Shown here in pieces: positions 50,401 through 62,300 of a DNA stretch of 64,000 nucleotides (positions are counted from its first letter, which is position 1; each line of letters starts with the position of its first letter). The DNA comes from Aulostomus chinensis (lineage: Eukaryota; Chordata; Actinopteri; Syngnathiformes; Aulostomidae): positions 5,284,001 to 5,348,000 of the forward strand of contig JBBMOA010000001.1 of NCBI GenBank assembly GCA_037954235.1, written 5' to 3'. A program made the position numbers and the translations under genes. The notes beneath the pieces are model-generated. The model was given only the letters and a program-made list of their open reading frames with translations, ran no database searches and was not told the DNA's origin.

Positions 50401-51780
50401 GTAGCAACTCAAACCACATGACTGTCAGCATCACTTTGAGGTTATTCGAAACTTTCACTCCATGACTGTTAGCACCCTTTTGAGTTCATTAGTTGTTCTT
50501 ACTAAATGACTGTAGCATCATTTTGAGTTCATTAGCAATTCTTACTAAATCACTGTAGCATCATTTTGAGATCATTAGCAATTCTTCTGACATCACTGTC
50601 GCATTATTTTGAGGTTCGTAGCAACTCTTACTGCATGACTGTCAGCATCACTGTGAGGTTGTTCGAAACACTTAGTACATTACTGTAAGCATCACTGAGT
50701 TGATTAGCAACTATCACTACATTACTGTTAGCATCATTTTGAGTTCATTAGCAACTCTTCTGACATCACTGTCGCATTATTTTTTAGTTTCGTCACAACT
50801 CTTACTACATGACTGTCAGCATCACTTTGAGGTTATTCGAAACTTTCACTCCATTAATGTTAGCATCATTTTGAGTTCATTCGCAATTCTTACTAAATCA
50901 CTGTAGCATCATTTTGAGATCATTAGCAATTCTTACTAAATCACTGTAGCATCATTTTGAGATCATTAGCAATTCTTCTGACATCAATGTCGCATTATTT
51001 TGAGGTTGGTAGCAACTCAGACCACATGACTGTCAGCATCACTTTGAAGTTATTCGAAACTTTCACTCCATTACTGTTAGCACCCTTTTGAGTTCATTAG
51101 TATTTCTTACTAAATCACTGTAGCATCATTTTGAGTTCATTAGCAATTCTTACTAAATCACTGTAGCATCATTTTGAGATCATTAGCAATTCTTCTGACA
51201 TCACTGTCGCATTATTTTGAGGTTCGTAGCAACTCAAACCACATGACTGTCAGCATCACTTTGAGGTTATTCGAAACTTTCACTCCATTACTGTTAGCAC
51301 CCTTTTGAGTTCATTAGTTGTTCTTACTAAATCACTGTAGCATCATTTTGAGTTCATTAGCAATTCTTCTGACATCACTGTCGCATTATTTTGAGGTTCG
51401 CAGCAACTCTTACTGCATGACTGTCAGCATCACTTTGAGGTTGTTCGAAACACTTAGTACATTACTGTAAGCATCACTGAGTTTATTAGCAACTATCACT
51501 ACATTACTGTGAGCATCATTTTGAGTTCATTAGGAATTCTTCCGACATCACTGTCGCAATATTTTTAGGTTTCTTAGCAACTTTTTCATCATTACTGTCG
51601 CATTATTTTGAGTTTCGTAGCAACTCCTACCACATGATCGTCAGCATCACTTTGAGGTTATTCGAAACTTTCACTCCATTACTGTTAGCATCATTTTGAG
51701 TTCATTAGCAATTCTTACTACATCACTGTCGCATCATTTTGAGATCATGAGCAATTCTTCCGACATCACTGAAACATTAT
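47402..51780 (-). repeat. About 4.38-kb tandem duplication, copy 1 (lacks one 174-bp tetramer)
   Basis: Matches 51,781 to about 56,333. The offset is 4,379 up to about 48,960 and 4,553 after it; the 174-bp change is exactly one tetramer missing from this copy. Checked pairs: 47,402/51,781, 48,138/52,517, 49,958/54,511 and 50,700/55,253. Inside each copy there is a further repeat of about 1.8-2.0 kb (48,138 against 49,958, offset 1,820; 52,517 against 54,511, offset 1,994). Confidence 0.87.
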
Positions 51781-54700
51781 TTTGAGGTTCGTAGCAACTC
51801 TTACCACATGACCGTCAGCATCACTTTGAGGTTATTCGAAACTTTCACTCCATTACTGTTATCATCATTTTGAGTTCATTAGCAATTCTTACTACATCAC
51901 TGTTGCATCATTTTGAGATCATTAGCAATTCTTCTGACATCACTGTCGCATTATTTTGATGTTCGTAGCAACTCTTACGACATTACTGTTGCATTATTTA
52001 AAGATTCGTAGCAAATCTTACTCCATGACTGTCAGCATCACTTTGAAGTTGTTCGAAACACTTACTACATTACTGTAAGCATCACTGAGTTTATTAGCAA
52101 CTCTTACTACATGACTGTCAGCATCACTTTGAGGTTGTTCGAAACTCTTATTACATTACTGTAAGCATCACTGAGTTTATTAGCAACTATCACTACATTA
52201 ATGTTAGCATCATCTTGAGTTCATTAGCAATTCGTACGACATCACTGTCGCATCATTTTGAGATCATTAGCAATTCTTACTAAAAACTGTCGCATCATTT
52301 TGAGATCTTTAGCAATTCATCTGACATCACTGTCGCAATATTTTGAGGTTCGTTGCAACTTTTTCTACATTACTGTCGCATTATTTTGAGGTTCGTAGCA
52401 ACTCTTACTACATGACCGTCGGCATCACTTTGAGGTTATTCGTAACTTTCACTCCATTACTGTTAGCATCATTTTGAGTTCATAAGCAATTCTTACGACA
52501 TCAGTGTCGCATCATTTTGAGATCATTTGCAATTCTTCTGACATCACTGTCGCATTATTTTTTAGGTTCGTTGCAACTCTTACTACATGACTGTCAGCAT
52601 CACTTTGAGGTTGTTCGAAACTCTTGCTACATTACTGTAAGCATCACTGAGTTTATTAGCAACTATCACTACATTACTGTTAGCATCATCTTGATTTCAT
52701 TAGCAATTCTTACGAAATCACTGTCGCATCATTTTGAGTTCATTAGCAATTCTTCCGACATCACTGTCGCAATATTTTGAGGTTCGTAGCAACTTTTACT
52801 ACATTACCGTTGCATTATTTTGAGGTTCGTAGCAACTCTTACTACATGACTGTCAGCATCACTTTGAGGTTATTCGAAACTTTCACTCCATTACTGTTAG
52901 CATCATTTTGAGTTTATTAGAAATTCTTACTTAATCACTGTCGCATCATTTTGAGATCTTTAGCAATTCATCTGACATCACTGTCGCAATATTTTTAGGT
53001 TTCTTAGCAACTTTTTCTACATTACTGTCGCATTATTTTGAGGTTCGTAGCAACTCCTACCACATGATCATCAGCATCACTTTGAGGTTATTCGAAACTT
53101 TCACTCCATTACTGTTAGCATCATTTTGAGTTCATTAGCAATTCTTACTACATCACTGTCGCATCATTTTGAGATCTTTAGAAATTCTTCTGACATCACT
53201 GTCGCATTATTTTGAGGTTCGTAGCAACTCTTACTGCATGACTGTCAGCATCACTTTGAGCTGTTCGAAACACTGAGTACATTACTGTAAGCATCACTGA
53301 GTTGATTAGCAACTATCACTACATTACTGTTAGCATCATTTTGAGTTCATTAGCAATTCTTCCGACATCACTGTCGCAATATTTTGAGGTTCGTAGCAAC
53401 TTTTACTACATTACTGTCGCATTTTTTTGAGGTTCATAGCAACTCTTACTACATGACTGTCAGCATCACTTTAAGGTTATTCGAAACTTTCACTCCATTA
53501 CTGTTAGCATCATTTTGAGTTCATGAGCAATTCTTCCGACATCACTGTCGCAACATTTTGAGGTTCGTATTAACTCTTACTACATGACTGTCAGCATCAC
53601 TTTGAGGTTATTCGAAACGTTCACTCCATTACTGTTAGCATCATTTTGAGTTTGTAAGCAATTCTTACTAAATCACTGTCGCATCATTTTGAGATCTTTA
53701 GCAATTCATCTGACATCACTGTCGCAATATTTTGAGGTTTCTTAGCAACTTTTTCTACATTACTATCGCATTATTTTGAGGTTCGTAGCAACTCTTACCA
53801 CATGACCGTCAGCATCACTTTGAGGTTATTCGAAACTTTCACTCCATTACTGTTATCATCATTTTGAGTTCATTAGCAATTCTTACTACATCACTGTTGC
53901 ATCATTTTGAGATCATTAGCAATTCTTCTGACATCACTGTCGCATTATTTTGATGTTCGTAGCAACTCTTACGACATTACTGTTGCATTATTTAAAGGTT
54001 CGTAGCAAATCTTACTCCATGACTGTCAGCATCACTTTGAAGTTGTTCGAAACACTTACTACATTACTGTAAGCATCACTGAGTTTATTAGCAACTCTTA
54101 CTACATGACTGTCAGCATCACTTTGAGGTTGTTCGAAACTCTTATTACATTACTGTAAGCATCACTGAGTTTATTAGCAACTATCACTACATTAATGTTA
54201 GCATCATCTTGAGTTCATTAGCAATTCGTACGACATCACTGTCGCATCATTTTGAGATCATTAGCAATTCTTACTAAAAACTGTCGCATCATTTTGAGAT
54301 CTTTAGCAATTCATCTGACATCACTGTCGCAATATTTTGAGGTTCGTCGCAACTTTTTCTACATTACTGTCGCATTATTTTGAGGTTCGTAGCAACTCTT
54401 ACTACATGACCGTCGGCATCACTTTGAGGTTATTCGTAACTTTCACTCCATTACTGTTAGCATCATTTTGAGTTCATAAGCAATTCTTACGACATCAGTG
54501 TCGCATCATTTTGAGATCATTTGCAATTCTTCTGACATCACTGTCGCATTATTTTTTAGGTTCGTTGCAACTCTTACTACATGACTGTCAGCATCACTTT
54601 GAGGTTGTTCGAAACTCTTACTACATTACTGTAAGCATCACTGAGTTGATTAGCAACTATCACTACATTACTGTTAGCATCGTTTTCAGTTCAATAGCAA

Positions 54701-56333
54701 TTCTTCCGACATCACTGTCGCATCATTTTTTATTTACTCGCAACTCAAACCACATGACTGTCAGCATCACTTTGAGGTTATTCGAAACTTTCACTCCATT
54801 ACTGTTAGCACCCTTTTGAGTTCATTGGTTGTTCTGACTAAATCACTGTAGCATCATTTTGAGTTCATTAGCAATTCTTACTAAATCACTGTAGCATCAT
54901 TTTGAGATCATTAGCAATTCTTCTGACATCACTGTCGCATTATTTTGAGGTTCGTAGCAACTCAAACCACATGACTGTCAGCATCACTTTGAGGTTATTC
55001 GAAACTTTCACTCCATGACTGTTAGCACCCTTTTGAGTTCATTAGTTGTTCTTACTAAATGACTGTAGCATCATTTTGAGTTCATTAGCAATTCTTACTA
55101 AATCACTGTAGCATCATTTTGAGATCATTAGCAATTCTTCTGACATCACTGTCGCATTATTTTGAGGTTCGTAGCAACTCTTACTGCATGACTGTCAGCA
55201 TCACTGTGAGGTTGTTCGAAACACTTAGTACATTACTGTAAGCATCACTGAGTTGATTAGCAACTATCACTACATTACTGTTAGCATCATTTTGAGTTCA
55301 TTAGCAACTCTTCTGACATCACTGTCGCATTATTTTTTAGTTTCGTCACAACTCTTACTACATGACTGTCAGCATCACTTTGAGGTTATTCGAAACTTTC
55401 ACTCCATTAATGTTAGCATCATTTTGAGTTCATTCGCAATTCTTACTAAATCACTGTAGCATCATTTTGAGATCATTAGCAATTCTTACTAAATCACTGT
55501 AGCATCATTTTGAGATCATTAGCAATTCTTCTGACATCAATGTCGCATTATTTTGAGGTTGGTAGCAACTCAGACCACATGACTGTCAGCATCACTTTGA
55601 AGTTATTCGAAACTTTCACTCCATTACTGTTAGCACCCTTTTGAGTTCATTAGTATTTCTTACTAAATCACTGTAGCATCATTTTGAGTTCATTAGCAAT
55701 TCTTACTAAATCACTGTAGCATCATTTTGAGATCATTAGCAATTCTTCTGACATCACTGTCGCATTATTTTGAGGTTCGTAGCAACTCAAACCACATGAC
55801 TGTCAGCATCACTTTGAGGTTATTCGAAACTTTCACTCCATTACTGTTAGCACCCTTTTGAGTTCATTAGTTGTTCTTACTAAATCACTGTAGCATCATT
55901 TTGAGTTCATTAGCAATTCTTCTGACATCACTGTCGCATTATTTTGAGGTTCGCAGCAACTCTTACTGCATGACTGTCAGCATCACTTTGAGGTTGTTCG
56001 AAACACTTAGTACATTACTGTAAGCATCACTGAGTTTATTAGCAACTATCACTACATTACTGTGAGCATCATTTTGAGTTCATTAGGAATTCTTCCGACA
56101 TCACTGTCGCAATATTTTTAGGTTTCTTAGCAACTTTTTCATCATTACTGTCGCATTATTTTGAGTTTCGTAGCAACTCCTACCACATGATCGTCAGCAT
56201 CACTTTGAGGTTATTCGAAACTTTCACTCCATTACTGTTAGCATCATTTTGAGTTCATTAGCAATTCTTACTACATCACTGTCGCATCATTTTGAGATCA
56301 TGAGCAATTCTTCCGACATCACTGAAACATTAT
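51781..56333 (-). repeat. About 4.55-kb tandem duplication, copy 2
   Basis: Adjacent partner of 47,402-51,780 that retains the tetramer near 53,330-53,510. It ends at the rare word CATCACTGAAACATTATTTT (about 56,320), which also closes copy 1 at about 51,768. The sequence beyond it differs from the start of the copy. Confidence 0.87.
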
Positions 56334-59300
56334 TTTGAGGTTCGTAGCAACTCTTACTGCATTACTGTCAGCATCACTTTGAGGTTATTCGAAACGTTCA
56401 CTCCTTTACTGTTAGCATCATTTTGAGTTTATTATCAATTCTTACTAAATCACTGTCGCATAATTTTGAGATCTTAAGCAATTCATCTGACATCACTGTC
56501 ACAATATTTTGAGGTTCGTAGCAACATTTTCTACATGACTGTCAGCATCACTTTGAGGTTATTCGAAACACTTCCTACATTACTGGAAGCATCACTGAGT
56601 TGATTAGCAACTATCACTGCATTACTTTTTGCATCATCTTGAGTTCATTAGAAATTCTTCCGACATCACTGTCGCAATATTTTGAGGTTCGTAGCAACTT
56701 TTACTACATTACTGTCGCATTATTTTAAGGTTCGTTGCAACACGTACTACATGACTGTCAGCATCACTTTGAGGTTGCTCGAAACTCTTACTACATTACT
56801 GTAAGCATCACTGAGTTGATTAGCAACTATCAATACATTACTGTTCGCATCGTTTTGAGTTCAATAGCAATTCTTACGACATCACTGTCGCATCATTTTG
56901 AGATCATTAGCAATTCTTCCGACATCACTGTCGCAATATTTTGAGGTTCGTATTAACTCTTACTACATGACTGTCAGCATCACTTTGAGGTTGTTCGAAA
57001 CATTATCTCCATTACTGTTAGCATCATTTTGAGTTTATTAGCAATTCTTACTAAATCACTGTCGCATCATTTTGAGATCTTTAGCAATTCATCTGACATC
57101 ACTGTCACAATATTTTTAGGTTTCTTCGCAACTTTTTCTACATTACTGTCGCATTATTTTGAGGTTCGTAGCAACTCCTACCACATGATCGTCAGCATCA
57201 CTTTGAGGTTATTCGAAACTTTCACTCCATTACTGTTAGCATCATTTTGAGTTCATTAGCAATTCTTACGACATCACTGTCGCATCATTTTGAGATCTTT
57301 AGCAATTCGTACGACATCACTGTCGCATCATTTTGAGATCATTAGCCATTCTTCCGACATCAGTGTCGCAATATTTTGAGGTTCGTATTAACTCTTACTA
57401 CATGACTGTCAGCATCACTTTGAGGTTATTCGAAACTTTCACTGCATTCATGTTAGCATCATTTTGAGTTCATTAGCAATTCTTACTAAATCACTGTAGC
57501 ATCATTTTGAGATCATTCGCAATTCTTCTGACATCACTGTCGCATTTTTTTGAGGTTCGTAGCAACTCTTACTACATTACTGTCAGCATCACTTTGAGGT
57601 TGTTCGAAACGTTCACTCCATTACTGTTAGCATCATTTTGAGTTCATTAGCAATTCTTACGACGTCACAGTAGCATTAAATTGAGTTCATTAGCAACTCT
57701 TACTACATTACTGTAAGCATCACTGAGTTGATTAGCAACTATCACTACATTACTGTTAGCATCGTTTTCAGTTCATTAGTTGTTCTTACTAAATCACTGT
57801 AGCATTCAATTGAGTTCATTAGCAATTCTTACCAAATCACTGTAGCATCATTTTGAGATCATTAGCAATTCTTCTGACATCACTGTCGCATTATTTTGAG
57901 GTTCGTAGCAACTCTTACTGCATGACTGTCAGCATCACTTTGAGGTTGTTCGAAACACTTAGTACATTACTGTAAGCATCACTGAGTTGATTAGCAACTA
58001 TCACTACATTACTGTTAGCATCATTTTGAGTTCATTAGCAATTCTTCCGACATCATTGTCGCAATATCTTGAGGTTCGTAGCAACTTTTACTACATTACT
58101 GTCGCATTATTTTGAGGTTCGTAGCAACTCTTACAACATGACTGTCAGCATCACTTTGAGGTTATTCGAAACTTTCACTCCATTAATGTTAGCATCATTT
58201 TGAGTTCATTCGCAATTCTTACTAAATCACTGTAGCATCATTTTGAGATCATTAACAATTCTTTTGACATCACTGTCGCATTACTTTGAGGTTCGAAGCA
58301 ACTCTTACTACATGACTGTCGCATCATTTTGAGATCATTAGCAACTCTTCTGACATCACTGTCGCATTATTTTTTAGGTTCGTAGCAACTCTTACGACAT
58401 GACTGTCAGCATCACTTTGAGGTTATTCGAAACTTTCACTCCATTAATGTTCGCATCATTTTGAGTTCATTCGCAATTCTGACTAAATCACTGTAGCATC
58501 ATTTTGAGATCATTAGCAATTCTTCTGACATCACTGTCGCATTATTTTGAGGTTCGTAGCAACTCTTACTGCATGACTGTCAGCATCACTTTGAGGTTGT
58601 TCGAAACACTTAGTACATTACTGTAAGCATCACTGAGTTGATTAGCAACTATCACTACATTACTGTTAGCATCATTTTGAGTTCATTAGCAATTCTTCCG
58701 ACATCACTGTCGCAATATTTTGAGGTTCGTAGCAACGTTTACTACATTACTGTCGCATTATTTTGAGGTTCGTAGCAACACAAACCACATTACTGTCAGC
58801 ATCACTTTGAGGTTATTCGAAACTTTCACTCCATTACTGTTAGCACCCTTTTGAGTTCATTAGTATTTCTTACTAAATCACTGTAGCATCATTTTGAGTT
58901 CATTAGCAATTCTTACTAAATCACTGTAGCATCATTTTGAGATCATTAGCAATTCTTCTGACATCACTGTCGCATTATTTTGAGGTTCGTAGCAACTCAA
59001 ACCACATGACTGTCAGCATCACTTTGAGGTTATTCGAAACTTTCACTCCATTACTGTTAGCACCCTTTTGAGTTCATTAGTTGTTCTTACTAAATCACTG
59101 TAGCATCATTTTGAGTTCATTAGCAATTCTTCCGACATCACTGTCGCATTATTTTGAGGTTCGTAGAAACTCTTACTACACTACTGTCAGCATCACTTTG
59201 AGGTTATTCAAAACTTTCACTCCATAACTGTTAGCATCATTTTGAGTTCATTCGTAATTCTTACGACATCACAGTAGCATTAAATTGAGTTCATTGGCAA

Positions 59301-62300
59301 CTCTAACGACATAACTGTCAGCATCTCTTTGAAGTTTTTCGAAACACTTACTACATTACTGTAAGCATAACTGAGTTTATTAGCAACTTTTACTACATGA
59401 CTGTCAGCATCACTTCGAGGTTGTTCGAAACTCTTACTACATTAGTGGAAGCATCACTGAGTTTATTTGCAACTATCACTACATTACTGTTAGCATCATC
59501 TTGAGTTCATTAGCAATTCTTACTACATGACTGTCGCATCATTTTGAGATCATTAGCAATTCTTCCGACATCACTTTCGCAATATTTTGAGGTTCGTATT
59601 AACTCTTACTACATGACTGTCAGCATCAATTTGAGGTTATTCGAAACTTTCACTCCATTAATGTTAGCATCATTTTGAGTTCATTCGCAATTCTTACTTA
59701 ATCACTGTAGCATCATTTTGAGATCATTAGCAATTCTTCTGACATCACTGTCGCATTTTTTTGAGGTTCGTAGCAACTCTTACTACATTACTGTCGCATT
59801 ATTTTAAGGTTCGTTGCCACACGTACTACATTACTGTCAGCATCACTTTGAGTTTGTTGGAAACTCTTGCTACATTACTGAAAGCATCACTGAGTTTATT
59901 AGCAATTATCACTACATTACTGTTAGCATCATCTTGAGTTCATTAGCAATTCTTACGACATCACTGTCGCATCATTTTGAGATCATTAGCAATTCTTCCG
60001 ACATCACTGTCGCAATATTTTGAGGTTCGTATTAACTCTTACTACATGACTGTCAGCATCACTTTGAGGTTTTTCGAAACGTTCACTCCATTACTGTTAG
60101 CATCATTTTGAGTTGATTAGCAATTCTTACTAAATCACTGTCGCATCATTTTGAGATCTTTCGCAATTTATCTGACATCACTGTCGCAATATTTTTAGGT
60201 TTGTAGCAACTTTTTCGACATTACTGTCGCATTATTTTGAGGTTCGTAGCAACTCTTACCACATGACCGTCAGCATCACTTTGAGGTTATTCGAAACTTT
60301 CACTCCATTACTGTGATCATCATTTTGAGTTCATTAGCAATTCTTACTACATCACTGTCGCATCATTTTGAGATCATTAGCAATTCTTCCGACATCACTG
60401 TCGCATTATTTTGATGTTCGTAGCAACTCTTACTACATTACTGTTGCATTATTTAAAGGTTCGTAGCAACTTTTACTACATGACTGTTAGCATCACTTTG
60501 AAGTTGTTCGAAACACTTACTACATGACTGTCAGCATCACTTTGAGGTTGTTCGAAACGTTCACTCCATTACTGTCAGCATCATTTTGAGTTTATTAGCA
60601 ATTCTGACTAAATCACTGTCGCATCATTTTGAGATCTTTAGCAATTCATCTGACATCACTGTCGCAATATTTTTAGGTTTCTTAGCAACTTTTTCTACAT
60701 TACTGTCGCATTATTTTGAGGTTCGTAGCAACTCCTACCACATGATCGTCAGCATCACTTTGAGGTTATTCGAAACTTTCACTCCATTACTGTCAGCATC
60801 ATTTTGAGTTCATTAGCAATTCTTACTACATCACTGTCGCATCATTTTGAGATCTTTAGCAATTCTTCTGACATCACTGTCGCATTATTTTGAGGTTCGT
60901 AGCAACTCTTACTACATGACTGTCGACATCTCAGTAGCATTAAATTGAGTTCATTAGCAACTCTTACTACATGACTGTTAGCATCACTTTGAAGTTGTTC
61001 GAAACACTTACTACATGACTGTCAGCATCACTTTGAGGTTGTTCGAAACTCTTATTACATTGCTGTAAGCATCACTGAGTTTATTAGCAACTATCACTAC
61101 ATTAATGTGAGCATCATCTTGAGTTCATTAGCAATTCGTACGACATCACTGTCGCATCATTTTGAGATCATTAGCCATTCTTCCGACATCAGTGTCGCAA
61201 TATTTTGAGGTTCGTATTAACTCTTACTACATGACTGTCAGCATCACTTTGAGGTTATTCGAAACTTTCACTCCATTCATGTTAGCATCATTTTGAGTTC
61301 ATTAGCAATTCTTACTAAATCACTGTAGCATCATTTTGAGATCATTCGCAATTCTTCTGACATCACTGTCGCATTTTTTTGAGGTTCGTCGCAACTCTTA
61401 CTACATTACTGTCAGCATCACTTTGAGGTTGTTCGAAACGTTCACTCCATTACTGTTAGCATCATTTTGAGTTCATTAGCAATTCTTACGACGTCACAGT
61501 AGCATTAAATTGAGTTCATTAGCAACTCTTACTACATTACTGTAAGCATCACTGAGTTGATTAGCAACTATCACTACATTACTGTTAGCATCGTTTTCAG
61601 TTCAATAGCAATTCTTCCGACATCACTGTCGCATCATTTTTTATTTACTCGCAACTCAAACCACATGACTGTCAGCATCACTTTGAGGTTATTCGAAACT
61701 TTCACTCCATTACTGTTAGCACCCTTTTGAGTTCATTAGTTGTTCTTACTAATTCACTGTAGCATTCAATTGAGTTCATTAGCAATTCTTACCAAATCAC
61801 TGTAGCATCATTTTGAGATCATTAGCAATTCTTCTGACATCACTGTCGCATTATTTTGAGGTTCGTAGCAACTCTTACTACATTACTGTTGCATTATTTA
61901 AAGGTTCGTAGCAACTCTTACTACATTACTGTCAGAATCACTTTGAGTTTATTAGCAACTATCACTACATGACTGTCTGCATCACTTTGAGGTTATTCGA
62001 AACTTAACTAACATAACTGTTAGCATCATTTTGAGTTCATTAGCAATTCTTACGACATCACAGTAGCATTCAATTGAGTTCATTAGCAACTCTTACTACA
62101 TGACTGTCAGCATCACTTTGAGATTGTTTGAAACTCTTACAACATTACTGTAAGCATCACTGAGTTTATTAGCAACTATCCCTACATTACTGTTACCATC
62201 ATCTTGAGTTCATTGGCAATTCTTACTAAATCACTGTCGCATCATTTTGAGTTCATTAGAAATTCTTCCGACATCACTGTCGCAATATTTTGAGGTTTGT

